Positions 8,563 through 17,679 of a stretch of 64,000 bases of DNA are shown in pieces. A program made the position numbers and the translations under genes. The notes under the pieces are model-generated. The model made no database searches. It saw nothing but the letters and a program-made list of their open reading frames with translations, and was not told where the DNA came from. The first letter of the stretch is position 1. Each line of letters opens with the position of its first letter. Source of the stretch: Streptomyces sp. NBC_01116 (GTDB lineage Bacteria; Actinomycetota; Actinomycetes; Streptomycetales; Streptomycetaceae); assembly GCF_041435495.1 (NCBI RefSeq), contig NZ_CP108644.1, positions 5,937,501-6,001,500 of the forward strand, read 5' to 3'.

Positions 8563-8850
8563 TCAGTCGCGGCCCGGGGAGCTCGGGGGAGTCTTCGACC
8601 AGGGCCACTTGAGGGTGCGGTGCTCGCGGCCCCCGGGGGCGTACTCGTACACCCAGCCGCGCTGGAGCCCGAGCCGCTTCGTGTAGCCGGCCGGGACCCG
8701 CTGGTAGGCGTACACCGTGGCGGGGCCGCCGTCGGGGGAGGGCACCGGGACCTCGTACCACTTCGGCGGATGGCCGGTGGGGCCGAGCAGGATCGGCAGG
8801 ACCCGGCCGTCCAGGGGGCCGCCTCGGAAAGGGGTGTTCTCGCTCTTCAC
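8563..8850 (-). CDS. Conserved hypothetical protein, 95 aa
   Basis: 95-aa protein I do not recognise. It is rich in Pro, Gly, Trp and Tyr (GPLDGRVLPILLGPTG, PPKWYEVPVP, WVYEYAPGG), with no signal peptide or TM helix. The GTG start has no Shine-Dalgarno but has CAGACT exactly 6 nt upstream, a -10-like hexamer that would make the mRNA leaderless. That hexamer lies in the last codons of the upstream tetR gene, 4 bp away. Confidence 0.75.
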   Translation of the reverse strand: MKSENTPFRGGPLDGRVLPILLGPTGHPPKWYEVPVPSPDGGPATVYAYQRVPAGYTKRLGLQRGWVYEYAPGGREHRTLKWPWSKTPPSSPGRD

Positions 8851-8854
8851 CCGG

Positions 8855-9631
8855 TCAGTCTGACGCAGCGGCGGCGGGCAGCAGGTGCGCCGCCTCCGCG
8901 ACGACCGGAATCACCCGTACCGCCAGCTGCCCGGCCGGGCCGTCGGAGGTCTCCAGCGCCAGCAGGTCGTTCACCACGGCCGCGGTCTCCGGGTCGGTGG
9001 CGGCGGTCGCGGCGAGCAGGGCGATCAGATGGTCGACCAGCCAGCCGCGCAGCTCGGCCGCGGCCGGCCGCTTCCCGTCGTCCAGCCAGATCAGCGAGGC
9101 CGCCTCGACGGCGGCGATCCAGCTGCGCACCATCATCCGCAGCCGCGGCCCGGCCGGCTGCTCCCCGGTCTCGCCCATCCGCCCGAGGTGGCGCAGGATC
9201 TCGTCCGCCGCCGCCCGCCGCACCCCGTCCACGATCGTCGTCGTGCGGGAGGTCTCCACGACGCTGCCGCCGCGCAGCAGGGCGCTGAACCCGGTGTCGT
9301 GCTCGTCGACGAAGCGCAGATAGCGGTCCAGCACCCGGGCGACCCGCTCGGTGGGCGGGCCCGCCGGCGGCTCGGTGAAGCACAGCGTCAGCTCGTCCGC
9401 CGCCGAGCCGAGCGCGGCCTCGTACAACTGCTGCCGTCCGCCCGGGAAGTAGCGGTAGACCAGCGGCCGGGACACCCCGGCCGCCACCGCCACCTCGTCG
9501 AGCGAGACCTCGTCGGGTGCCCGGTGGGCGAAGAGGCCGAGTGCGGCGAGCAGCAGCTGGGCGCGGCGCTCCTCGACGCTGAGCCTGCGGTACGTCGCCC
9601 GGGGCGGCGGGACTGCGGCGGTGGAGGTCAT
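8855..9631 (-). CDS. TetR-family transcriptional regulator
   Basis: 258-aa TetR regulator. The N-terminal helix-turn-helix (about residues 18-65) contains LLLAALGLFAHRAPDEVSLD, VAVAAGVSRPLVYRYF and GGRQQLYEAAL. The rest is the helical ligand-binding domain. ATG 9631 has no Shine-Dalgarno but has TAGGGT 7 nt upstream, predicting a leaderless transcript. It lies 50 bp downstream of an AurF-like oxygenase gene in the same direction and is the obvious candidate regulator of the divergent diiron pair; that link is inference. Confidence 0.9.
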   Translation of the reverse strand: MTSTAAVPPPRATYRRLSVEERRAQLLLAALGLFAHRAPDEVSLDEVAVAAGVSRPLVYRYFPGGRQQLYEAALGSAADELTLCFTEPPAGPPTERVARVLDRYLRFVDEHDTGFSALLRGGSVVETSRTTTIVDGVRRAAADEILRHLGRMGETGEQPAGPRLRMMVRSWIAAVEAASLIWLDDGKRPAAAELRGWLVDHLIALLAATAATDPETAAVVNDLLALETSDGPAGQLAVRVIPVVAEAAHLLPAAAASD

Positions 9632-9681
9632 GCCACCGACCCTAAGGCCACCGGGGGCCGCGTCTCCCGTCCGCAGGGCTT

Positions 9682-10617
9682 TCAGGCCAGCAGCCCGGAG
9701 CTGCGCCACAGCCGGCGGCCGACGCCGTTCAGCAGGCCGATGTCGTCGAAGAAGTCGGTCAGCCGTTTCGCGCCCGACTGCATCACCTCCGCGCGGTGGC
9801 CGCTGGCCTTCACCTGGGCGACGGCCTCACGGCGGTCCAGGCCGACGTTCTCGTACACCTGCGGGTTCACGAAGCAGACGGAGAAGACCCGGGCCGCCTC
9901 GCCGCAGCTGACCTTGGTGAGCTCCCGCTCCCAGCGCGGGGCGGTCACCATCTGGCGGCGCAGCTCCTCGCGGGCGTACCGGACGTGCCGGGCCTCCTCG
10001 ATCACATGGATCCGGGTCACCCCGCGCACCAGGGTCTGCACCCGGTCGTCCGGAAAGGTCAGGCGCTGCATCCAGTCGAGGATCTCCTCGCCGAGCAGGG
10101 TCGCGGCGAACGAACCGGGGGTGGTGGAGACGGTCTTCAGGACCCGCGCGAGGTTGTGGTAGACGCGCGGCACCGGATAGGTCGGGGCGCCGCCCCAGTC
10201 GATCATGCGGCCGAACATCATCGAGTGCCGGCACTCGTCGGCTATCTCGGTGAGCGCGTAGCGGACGTGGTTGCTGGTCACCGGCTTGTCGTAGACGTGC
10301 CGGACCAGCAGCTGCATCAGGATGATCTCGAACCAGATGCCGAGCGAGGCGAGCGCGGCGCCCTCGTGCCGGGAGAGGTCCAGGCGCTGCTCCTCGGACA
10401 TCCGGTCCCACAGCGGGGTCCCGTACAGCGAGACCAGCTCCGGCGGCCAGAACCACTTGCCCTCCTCGACGGCCGCGTCCCAGTCGAGTTCGGTGTCGGG
10501 GTCGAAGGAGTGCTTGGCGGAGGATTCGAGCAGCCGCAGGGCGACCTGCTCGCGGTCGCGGAGCGGACCGAGTGCGTCGCGGAGCGCGGTGGCATCGCGA
10601 GCGGTGACGGGCGTCAT
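9682..10617 (-). CDS. AurF-like diiron N-oxygenase family protein
   Basis: 311-aa helical diiron protein of the p-aminobenzoate N-oxygenase (AurF) type. Carboxylate/His iron ligands are seen in ADECRHSMM, GEEILDWM and EEARHVRYAR. Enzymes of this family oxidise arylamines or related substrates with O2; the substrate here is unknown. ATG start with GAGGTG upstream. It is divergent to another diiron protein (10865), with which it shares an N-terminal motif of the form LYGTPxWxRMxExxR, so the two look like paralogues. A TTGACG at 10699-10704 (minus strand) could be its -35. Confidence 0.82.
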   Translation of the reverse strand: MTPVTARDATALRDALGPLRDREQVALRLLESSAKHSFDPDTELDWDAAVEEGKWFWPPELVSLYGTPLWDRMSEEQRLDLSRHEGAALASLGIWFEIILMQLLVRHVYDKPVTSNHVRYALTEIADECRHSMMFGRMIDWGGAPTYPVPRVYHNLARVLKTVSTTPGSFAATLLGEEILDWMQRLTFPDDRVQTLVRGVTRIHVIEEARHVRYAREELRRQMVTAPRWERELTKVSCGEAARVFSVCFVNPQVYENVGLDRREAVAQVKASGHRAEVMQSGAKRLTDFFDDIGLLNGVGRRLWRSSGLLA

Positions 10618-10864
10618 GGCGGGAGCACCTCACACGGGGGTTGCCGGGAACGGGAGTTACCGGCGGTCACCTCTTATGAGACTGCCTGTCAGCAAGGCCG
10701 TCAATCCCTTGGGTGCGACTGCGTTCGACTTGTTGACTCGCCGTCTACCAACGTGTGAACCTGCCGGGGAGGCGGCCGGTGCGCCTGCTCGCGCGGACTC
10801 AACTGCCGTCGGTGTCACGGAACTTGTCCATCAGGTCGAGCCAGTCGAGGCGAAGGAGCCGTCC

Positions 10865-11977
10865 GTGTCCACCCATGACCTCTACACCACCCCGCCCGCC
10901 GCACCGACCTGGCAGGTTCCCGCCACCGGAGCCGCCCGGTTCAGCTGGGACTACGACGACGGCCGCGAACGCCTCCTCGCCCTCTACCAGAAGGGCAAGG
11001 ACAAGCAGTGGGACGGCAACAAGCGCATCGACTGGTCGCTGGAGGTCGACCCCGCCGATCCGCTCGGCACCCCCGACGAGGCGCTCACCCTGTACGGGAC
11101 CCCGCACTGGGCGAGGATGACGGAGAAGGACCGGGGCGAGCTGCGCACGCACTACACCTCCTGGCAGTTCAGCCAGTTCCTCCACGGCGAACAGGGCGCG
11201 ATGGTCTGCGCGGCGCGCATCGTGGAGTCCGTCCCCGACCTGGACGCCAAGTTCTACTCCGCCACCCAGACCATGGACGAGGCCCGGCACGCCGAGATCT
11301 ACGGCCGCTTCCTGCACGAGAAGATCGGCATGCTCTACCCGGTCAACGACAGCCTCCAGGGGCTGCTGGGCGACACCCTGCGCGACTCCCGCTGGGACAT
11401 GCCCTACCTGGGGATGCAGGTGCTCATAGAAGGTCTGGCGCTGGCCGCCTTCGGGATGATCCGCGACACCACGACCAAGCCGCTGCCCAAGCAGATCCTG
11501 GCGTACGTCATGCAGGACGAGGCCCGGCACGTCGCCTTCGGACGGATGGCGCTGCGCGACTACTACCAGCAGCTGGGCGACGCCGAACTCCGCGAGCGCG
11601 AGGAGTTCGTCATCGAGGGCTGCTACCTGATGCGCGACCGGCTCAGCGGCGTCGAGGTCCTGGAGAACTTCGGCATCGGCAAGCAGGAGGCGAAGGAGCT
11701 CTCGGAGCACTCCGAGTTCCTCCAGCTCTTCCGCAAGCTGCTGTTCAGCCGGATCGTCCCGTGCGTCAAGGACATCGGCCTGTGGGGCCCGCGGCTCCAG
11801 AAGGCGTACGTCGACATGGGCGTCCTCGAACTCGGCGACTCCAACCTCGACCTGCTGATGTCGAGGGACGAGGAGTTGGCCGAGGAACTGGACCGCGAGC
11901 GCTTCGCCGCCGAGGAGGAGGCCCGGGTGGCGGAGGTCGCGGAGGCGATCGGGGAGGGCGCGGCCGACACCGCCTGA
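10865..11977 (+). CDS. Ferritin-like diiron oxygenase family protein
   Basis: 370-aa ferritin-like diiron protein. Ligand motifs include HGEQGAM, MDEARHAEIYGRF, LIEGLAL and QDEARHVAFGRM, i.e. two ExxH pairs on a four-helix bundle as in R2-like and AurF-like oxygenases. The C-terminus is acidic and helical. GTG 10865 is preferred because AAGGAG ends 6 nt upstream; the frame is open further upstream but without a better start. The gene is divergent from the AurF-like gene with a 247-bp shared promoter region. Function beyond O2-dependent oxidation cannot be read. Confidence 0.82.
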   Translation: MSTHDLYTTPPAAPTWQVPATGAARFSWDYDDGRERLLALYQKGKDKQWDGNKRIDWSLEVDPADPLGTPDEALTLYGTPHWARMTEKDRGELRTHYTSWQFSQFLHGEQGAMVCAARIVESVPDLDAKFYSATQTMDEARHAEIYGRFLHEKIGMLYPVNDSLQGLLGDTLRDSRWDMPYLGMQVLIEGLALAAFGMIRDTTTKPLPKQILAYVMQDEARHVAFGRMALRDYYQQLGDAELREREEFVIEGCYLMRDRLSGVEVLENFGIGKQEAKELSEHSEFLQLFRKLLFSRIVPCVKDIGLWGPRLQKAYVDMGVLELGDSNLDLLMSRDEELAEELDRERFAAEEEARVAEVAEAIGEGAADTA

Positions 11978-11991
11978 GGGGCCGCGGCCCC
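11978..11991 (+). terminator. Short GC palindrome after the diiron gene
   Basis: Perfect 14-bp palindrome GGGGCCGCGGCCCC directly after the stop codon, followed by further GC-rich repeats. It may act as terminator or 3'-end stabiliser. Confidence 0.4.
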
Positions 11992-12149
11992 GGTGCGGCG
12001 GGGGCCGCGCCGGGGCCGGGGCCGCGGGGCCGCGCCGGAGCCGGGGCCTCCCGCCGTTCAGGGCCGCCGTTCCGGTCCGGTGCTCTCGACCCGATACCGA
12101 TGCCGGACGCATCGAAATCCCGTTCGCAAACGTGTCGTACGGTGAGCGC

Positions 12150-13037
12150 ATGACCACCCCGCCGCACCCGCCGCAGGGCCCGTACGGGCCGCCGTCCCCG
12201 CAGAACCCCTACGGCCAGAACCCCTACGGCGCGCCGCCGGCCGCGCCCGCCCCCGTGCCGCAACAGCAGCCCTACGGCTACCCGCAGCAGCCCCCGCCGC
12301 CCCAGCAGGGCGGCTGGGGTCAGCCCGGCTGGGGGCAGCAGCCCGGCATACCCGGCGCGGGCGGTCCCGGCGCTGCCGGGTGGCCGCCCCAAGGGCCGCG
12401 GCCGCCGCGGAAGAAGCGGACCGTACTGATCGTCGGGATCGTGGCCGGCGCGGTCCTGGCGGCGGGCGGAATCGCCTACGGCGTCTCCCAGCTGGTCGGC
12501 AGGGCCACCGACGCGGCGTTCCCGGAGGCGGAGTACGAGCTGGTCCTGCAGAAGGAGCTGATGGACGGCGAGTTCACCCTGGCCCAGGACCTCTCGTCGA
12601 GCGAGGGCAAGAAGATCGAGGACATGTACGACCCCACCGTCCGGGACGCGAAGGCCGTCGTCGGCCAGTACAGCTCGGCCAAGGGCGGAGCGCTGGTGGT
12701 CTCCGGGATGTACGGGCGGTTCACGGAGCCGGAGGCCATGACCGGCAAGATGATGGAGGGCGGGGCCGAGGGGAACGGCGCGACCGTCGCCGTCCCTCCG
12801 AAGGAGTTCACCCCCGCCGGTCACGACATCACGCTGAAGTGCCAGGTGCTCCAGTCGAACCAGAACGGCGTCCGGGCGAACATCCCGATGTGCGCCTGGG
12901 GCGACGACAACACCGGGGCGTCCGTGGGGATCATCCGTCCCGAGACGGCCCTCAAGGACCCCGCGGCGATCGACCTGGAGGCGGCGGCGGTCGAGACCGC
13001 CGAGATCCGCGAGGAGATCCGCCGGCCGATCGGCTGA
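12150..13037 (+). CDS. Pro/Gln-rich single-pass membrane protein
   Basis: 295-aa protein of unknown function. Residues 1-85 are Pro/Gln/Gly/Tyr-rich with repeats such as NPYGQNPYG and QQPYGYPQQ. One TM helix (VLIVGIVAGAVLAAGGIAYG) lies near residues 92-112. A soluble domain of about 180 residues follows, probably extracellular, with a Cys near residue 232 (LKCQVLQ) and one near 250 (MCAWG) that could form a disulfide. This layout is common among Streptomyces envelope proteins. ATG 12150 has TACGGT 6 nt upstream and no good Shine-Dalgarno, suggesting a leaderless mRNA. Confidence 0.82.
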   Translation: MTTPPHPPQGPYGPPSPQNPYGQNPYGAPPAAPAPVPQQQPYGYPQQPPPPQQGGWGQPGWGQQPGIPGAGGPGAAGWPPQGPRPPRKKRTVLIVGIVAGAVLAAGGIAYGVSQLVGRATDAAFPEAEYELVLQKELMDGEFTLAQDLSSSEGKKIEDMYDPTVRDAKAVVGQYSSAKGGALVVSGMYGRFTEPEAMTGKMMEGGAEGNGATVAVPPKEFTPAGHDITLKCQVLQSNQNGVRANIPMCAWGDDNTGASVGIIRPETALKDPAAIDLEAAAVETAEIREEIRRPIG

Positions 13038-13095
13038 CCCGTCGCGGTCCGGGTGCGCGGGCCGCGGCTCCCCGGCCCGTCCTCCCCGTCGCCGG

Positions 13096-13581
13096 TCAGT
13101 GCACCCCGGCCGGCGCCGGGAAGCGGGCGCGCAGGGTGAACGCCCGCTCGGTGGGGCCGTGTTCGCGCAGATGCAGCAGCCGCTCCTCGGCGTCCGCCAC
13201 CGTCGGGCGTTCCCCGGCCGGCACCCACCACAGGGCGGTCATCGCCTCCCGGATCTGCTCGAACCACTCGCGGCGCCGGCTCATCAGCTCCCGGTGCCGC
13301 CCCGCGAACATGAAGCCGGTGAGCGCTTCGACGTCCCGCCACACCGACATGTTCACGATCAGCCAGTCGTCCCCGAGTACCGGGACGTCCGTGGCGTTCC
13401 CGGATGCGGAGCGCAGCCGCCAGACGAACCCGTCTGCTCCGTCGGCGACCGCGTTCACCGGGTCCAGCCCCTCGACGAAGTCCTTCAACCGCGGTGAATC
13501 CAGGGGAAATCCGAGCCGTGAGATATTCACCTGCGCCAGCTCGTGCGGGCTGCGGCCGGGGTCGGTCCCGATGGAGGTCAT
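13096..13581 (-). CDS. DUF3291 domain protein
   Basis: 161-aa protein of the DUF3291 type, a dimeric alpha/beta-barrel related in shape to antibiotic-biosynthesis monooxygenases. Diagnostic stretches are LAQVNISRLGFPLDSPRL, FVWRLRSASGNATD, VNMSVWRDVEALTGF and WWVPAGERPT. No function is established for this family. Its ATG overlaps the TGA of the upstream amidase gene (ATGA), implying translational coupling. TACCCT also lies 6 nt upstream, so an internal leaderless transcript is possible. Confidence 0.85.
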   Translation of the reverse strand: MTSIGTDPGRSPHELAQVNISRLGFPLDSPRLKDFVEGLDPVNAVADGADGFVWRLRSASGNATDVPVLGDDWLIVNMSVWRDVEALTGFMFAGRHRELMSRRREWFEQIREAMTALWWVPAGERPTVADAEERLLHLREHGPTERAFTLRARFPAPAGVH

Positions 13582-14660
13582 GACGGCAGGGTAGGCAGGG
13601 CGTGCTCCACCGCGCGGGCCATTCCGAGCAGCGAGATGTCCGCCCCGCGCGCCGCCACCAGCTGGAGCCCCACCGGGCAGCCGTCCGAGGTGAATCCGGC
13701 GGGCAGGCTGGCCGCCGGATGGCCGCCCAGGTTGAACGCCCAGGTCAGGGCGGTGGAGTAGAGGTCGCCCGGGCCCTCGTGCCCGTGCGGCCGGTTCGGC
13801 GTGGCCGGGGTCAGCAACAGGGGTGCGGCGGCGAAGAGGTCGTCGAGCCGGTCGTCGTTCGCCCGCCGGACCGCCGCCGCCTCCGGGTCTTCCGGCGTCC
13901 CGCCCCGTATCGCCTGCCAGGCCCGCGCCGGGTCGAGCAGGGCGCAGTCGGCGTCCAGCAGCCGCACGGTCCCCGCGGCGACGAGCCGGCCCACCGCCGC
14001 CCGGACGACCGCCGCCACCTCGGGGTCCACGTCCGCGAAGCCGAGGTCCTCGCTGTAGACGGCGGGAAGCGGGAGAGCCGGGGCGGCGGGTGGCTCGTAT
14101 CCCTCCAGCACATGGCGGAGATACCGCTCGGCACCCGCGGTCGTCCGGGCCAGCACCCCGGCCGAGGCCAGCCCCGACCGGTCGGGGGAGGGGAGCAGCC
14201 CGTTCGTCGTCTTCAGCCCGAACACCCCGCACCAGGCGGCCGGGATACGGACCGACCCGGCCCCGTCGCTGCCCGTCGCCAGCTCCACCATCCCCGCCGC
14301 CACCGCGACCGCCGAGCCCGCCGACGAACCGCCGGGCGTACGGTCGGCCCGCCACGGGTTGACCGTACGCCCGTGGGCGCCCCGGCCCCAGGTCTGCCAG
14401 ACCGTCCCGGGGCCGGGGACGGAGGTCGCCCCGACCGGGACCCCGCCCGCCACGACCAGCCGACGGGCCGCGTACGAGCGGATGCCGGTGGGGCCCTTCA
14501 CCGCGAACGGCAGCCCGCCCAGGGGGAGTCGCCGTGCCACGGCCTCACGCTCCCGGGCGAGCGCCTCGTCCGGCCAGACCTCGATGAACGCGTTGAGTGC
14601 CGGGTCCAGCCGGTCGATCCGCTCCAGGGCCCGCGTCACCGCGGAGATCGTCCGAGTCAT
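13578..14660 (-). CDS. Amidase-signature-family hydrolase
   Basis: 360-aa amidase-signature enzyme (GatA/AmiE superfamily). The Ser-cisSer-Lys triad is present: Lys in FAVKGPTG (near 53), cis-Ser in PGGSSAGSA (near 113) and the nucleophile in GAGSVRIPAA (near 134). At 360 aa it is shorter than typical family members (450-500 aa). The region between the core and the C-terminal LTPATPNRP / NLGGHPAASLPAG motifs is compact. Probable substrates are small amides; which one is unknown. The ATG has CAGACT 6 nt upstream and no Shine-Dalgarno. Confidence 0.85.
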   Translation of the reverse strand: MTRTISAVTRALERIDRLDPALNAFIEVWPDEALAREREAVARRLPLGGLPFAVKGPTGIRSYAARRLVVAGGVPVGATSVPGPGTVWQTWGRGAHGRTVNPWRADRTPGGSSAGSAVAVAAGMVELATGSDGAGSVRIPAAWCGVFGLKTTNGLLPSPDRSGLASAGVLARTTAGAERYLRHVLEGYEPPAAPALPLPAVYSEDLGFADVDPEVAAVVRAAVGRLVAAGTVRLLDADCALLDPARAWQAIRGGTPEDPEAAAVRRANDDRLDDLFAAAPLLLTPATPNRPHGHEGPGDLYSTALTWAFNLGGHPAASLPAGFTSDGCPVGLQLVAARGADISLLGMARAVEHALPTLPS

Positions 14661-14698
14661 GGGTCCAGTCTGCCGGTGCGCCCCTCCGCGCGCCCCGG

Positions 14699-16156
14699 CT
14701 ACTCCTCCAACGCCGCCTCCATCACGGCCCGGGCGATCGGGGCCGCGCTGCCGCCGCCGCTGATGTCGTCCCGGTCGGCGGCGGCGTCCTCCACGACCAC
14801 CGCCACGGCGACGGCCGGGCGGCCGGAGTCGGGGGCCTGGGCCCAGGAGATGAACCAGGCGTACGGCAGACCGGAGTTGTCGACGCCGTGCTGGGCGGTA
14901 CCGGTCTTGCCGCCGACCCTCACCCCGTCGATCGCCGCGTTCGCCCCGGTGCCGTTCTCCACCACGTCGACCATCATCCGCTGGAGCTGCACGGCCGTCG
15001 ACGGGCTCATCGGACGCTGTGACGGTCCGGACCCCTGCTGCCGGACCGTGTCCCCGTCGTTGGTGGTCACCCGGTCCACCAGATGGGGGCGGCGCAGATC
15101 CCCGCCGTTGGCCACCGCCGACGCGACCATCGCCATCTGGAGCGGGGTCGCCGTCGTGTTGAACTGCCCGATGGAGGAGAGCGCGAGCTGGTCGTCGCTC
15201 ATGTCCGTGTCGAAGTTGCTCCTCGCCACCCCGGACGGGATGCGCAGCCCGGTGTCGTTGAAGCCGAACCCCTCCGCCGTCTCCGCCATCCCCTCCAGGC
15301 CGACCTCCACCCCGAGGTGGGCCATCACGGTGTTGCAGGAGACCCGGATCGCGTCCGCCAGGGACGCCTGCTCGCAGCCCCTCGCCTCGTTCGGCAGGGT
15401 CGTGCTCGTGCCGGGCAGGACGTACGGCGACGGGGTGTCCGTGGGCGCGTCGGCGTCCGTCACGGCCCGGGCGTCCAGGGCCGCCGCCGCCGTCACGATC
15501 TTGAAGGTGGAGCCCGGCGGATAGGTCTGCCGGATGGCCCGGTTGAGCATCGGCAGACTCTCGGCCGCGTTCAGCCGGGCCCACGCGTCGGTCACCGCGG
15601 AACCGGTCCCCGACAGCCGCTCGGGGTCGTACGACGGGGTCGAGACCAGCGCCAGGATCGCACCCGTCGACGGATCCAGCGCCGCGACCGCCCCCCGCCG
15701 CCCGCTCAGCCCGTCGTACGCGGCCTGCTGCATCGACGCCCTGATCGTGGTGACGACGTCGCCGCCCGGCTGCCGGCCCCGCGTGAACTCGTTCCAGAAG
15801 GGCAGCGGCGCCAGCACCGAGGCCGTCCCGGACAGGACGGCGTCCTCGGCGTTCTCGATGAGCGTCGTGCCGTACGTCTGCGAGGCGTATCCGGTCACCG
15901 GGGCGTAGAGCGGGCCGTGCAGATAGGTGCGCTCGAAGCTGAGCTGCTCGCCGGTCTCCTTGCTGCCGGTCACGGGCCGGTCGCCGACCAGGATGTTGCC
16001 GCGCGGCTGGTCGTAACGGGCGATGGTGTTCCGGCGGTTGGCCGGATTGCCGTCCAGCTCGTCGGCCTCGAAGACCTGGATCCTGGCCGCGTTGACGAGC
16101 AGCGCCACCAGCAGCAGCAGACAGAGGGCGGCGGCCCGCCGGATGTAGCGGATCAC
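14699..16156 (-). CDS. Class B penicillin-binding protein (PBP2 / PbpA type)
   Basis: 485-aa transpeptidase that crosslinks peptidoglycan outside the membrane. A single N-terminal TM anchor (about residues 7-25) is followed by a short dimerisation region and the transpeptidase domain with GSTFK (catalytic Ser near 215), SCN (near 274) and KTGTA (near 417). The GTG start overlaps the stop of the upstream FtsW/RodA gene (GTGA). Such pairs form a glycosyltransferase-transpeptidase complex. It is one of several SEDS-PBP pairs expected in Streptomyces; whether it serves growth or sporulation cannot be told here. Confidence 0.93.
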   Translation of the reverse strand: MIRYIRRAAALCLLLLVALLVNAARIQVFEADELDGNPANRRNTIARYDQPRGNILVGDRPVTGSKETGEQLSFERTYLHGPLYAPVTGYASQTYGTTLIENAEDAVLSGTASVLAPLPFWNEFTRGRQPGGDVVTTIRASMQQAAYDGLSGRRGAVAALDPSTGAILALVSTPSYDPERLSGTGSAVTDAWARLNAAESLPMLNRAIRQTYPPGSTFKIVTAAAALDARAVTDADAPTDTPSPYVLPGTSTTLPNEARGCEQASLADAIRVSCNTVMAHLGVEVGLEGMAETAEGFGFNDTGLRIPSGVARSNFDTDMSDDQLALSSIGQFNTTATPLQMAMVASAVANGGDLRRPHLVDRVTTNDGDTVRQQGSGPSQRPMSPSTAVQLQRMMVDVVENGTGANAAIDGVRVGGKTGTAQHGVDNSGLPYAWFISWAQAPDSGRPAVAVAVVVEDAAADRDDISGGGSAAPIARAVMEAALEE

Positions 16157-17532
16157 CGGTCCTCCTCCACGGCCGCCGCGATGACACCGGTCTCGACCTG
16201 TTCGGGGTGGGGTCTGCGCGCGACGTCGCTGAGCCGGATCAGCAGCGCCACGATGATCCAGTTGGTGACGACCGACGAGCCGCCCTGCGCGAGGAACGGC
16301 ATCGCCATCCCGGTCAGCGGGATCAGCCCCATCACCCCGCCCGCGATCACGAACACCTGGAGCGCCAGGATCGACGCCAGGCCGATGGCGAGCAGCCGCC
16401 CGAACGGATCGCGCAGGGCGAGCCCGGCCCGGTAGCCGCGCGCCACGAGCAGCGCGTAGAGCAGGAAGACCGCGGTCAGCCCGCTCAGCCCCAGCTCCTC
16501 GCCCGCGGTCGCCAGGATGAAGTCGGACTTGGCGGCGAAGCCGATCAGGATGGAGTGGCCCGCGCCGAGCCCGGTCCCGAGCATCCCGCCCGCGGCGAAG
16601 GCGAACAGCGACTGGGCGAGCTGGCCCGGCCCCTGCCCCGCGTCGATCGACGCGAACGGGTCCAGCCAGTCCTGCACCCGGCTGTGGACGTGCGGTTCGA
16701 ACGAGCCGACGACGAAGGCCCCGACACCGGCCAGGAGCAGACCGACCGCGATCCAGCCGGTCCGGCCGGTCGCCACGTACAGCATGATGACGAAGAGCCC
16801 GAAGAACAGCAGCGAGGTGCCGAGGTCCCGCTCCAGCACCAGCACCCCGACGCTCAGCAGCCAGATCGCCACGATCGGACCGAGCACCCGGCCGGAGGGC
16901 AGTTGCAGCTTCCAGAAGGTGCGGCCGGTGTACGCGAGCGCGTTGCGGTTGGCCGCCAGGTAGGCGGCGAAGAACACCGCCAGCAGGATCTTGGCGAACT
17001 CGCCGGGCTGGAAGGAGAGTCCGCCGATCCGGATCCAGATCTTCGCCCCGTTCACCGCCGGGAAGAAGATCGGCACGATGAGGAGCGCGAGCGCCGAGGC
17101 GACCGAGAGGTACGCGTACCGCTGGAGCACCCGGTGGTCGCGCAGCAGCACCACCACGGCGGCGAACAGCGCGACGCCGAGCGTGGACCAGACGAGCTGG
17201 GTGGGCGCGGCCTGGTCCCTCGGGGTCTCCAGATCGAGCCGGTAGATCAGCACCAGGCCGAGCCCGTTGAGCAGGACGGCGATCGGCAGCAGCAGCGGAT
17301 CGGCGTACGGCGCGCGGAAGCGGACCGCGACATGGGCGAGCAGCGCGAGCGTGCCGAGCCCGGCGCCGTATCCGGCGACATCGGGGGGCACGACGCCGTC
17401 GTGGGCGAGGCCGACCGCCGCGTAGCCGAGGACGGAGATCAGGACACCCCCGACGAGGAGGGCGAGCTCCACCCCGCGCCGCTTGGGCAGGCGTAGCTCG
17501 GGCGGGGGAGCGTCCGCCGTCGTTGCGGTCAT
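16153..17532 (-). CDS. SEDS peptidoglycan glycosyltransferase (FtsW/RodA/SpoVE family)
   Basis: 459-aa polytopic membrane protein with about ten TM helices. SEDS landmarks include FFPAVNGAKIWIRIGGLSFQPGEFAK split over helix 5-6, VLERDLGTSLLFF, AHSRVQ-like extracellular loop VHSRVQDWLDPF, AAKSDFILATAGEELGL and FLAQGGSSVV. SEDS proteins polymerise lipid II into glycan strands and work with a class B PBP, here the next gene. ATG 17532 is chosen over a TTG nine bases upstream: TACGTT lies 7 nt before the ATG, predicting a leaderless mRNA, and no Shine-Dalgarno is present. Confidence 0.93.
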   Translation of the reverse strand: MTATTADAPPPELRLPKRRGVELALLVGGVLISVLGYAAVGLAHDGVVPPDVAGYGAGLGTLALLAHVAVRFRAPYADPLLLPIAVLLNGLGLVLIYRLDLETPRDQAAPTQLVWSTLGVALFAAVVVLLRDHRVLQRYAYLSVASALALLIVPIFFPAVNGAKIWIRIGGLSFQPGEFAKILLAVFFAAYLAANRNALAYTGRTFWKLQLPSGRVLGPIVAIWLLSVGVLVLERDLGTSLLFFGLFVIMLYVATGRTGWIAVGLLLAGVGAFVVGSFEPHVHSRVQDWLDPFASIDAGQGPGQLAQSLFAFAAGGMLGTGLGAGHSILIGFAAKSDFILATAGEELGLSGLTAVFLLYALLVARGYRAGLALRDPFGRLLAIGLASILALQVFVIAGGVMGLIPLTGMAMPFLAQGGSSVVTNWIIVALLIRLSDVARRPHPEQVETGVIAAAVEEDR

Positions 17533-17609
17533 GCCCCGCAACGTAGCAAGAGGTGGGCGGTATTTCCTTTATGTCACACCTTTGCCTCGGGCGGTGCCTG
17601 GCGGACCTG

Positions 17610-17659
17610 CGCCCGCCCGCGGAGCCGACGGCGATGCGGCCGGGCTCCGCGGGCGGGCG
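17610..17659 (-). terminator. Long hairpin terminator after the SH3 gene
   Basis: Perfect 17-bp inverted repeat, arms 17610-17626 and 17643-17659, with a 16-nt loop, 20 bp past the stop of the SH3-domain gene. GC-rich without a T-run. Confidence 0.7.
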
Positions 17660-17679
17660 GATGTGCGGGTGACGCGAGG

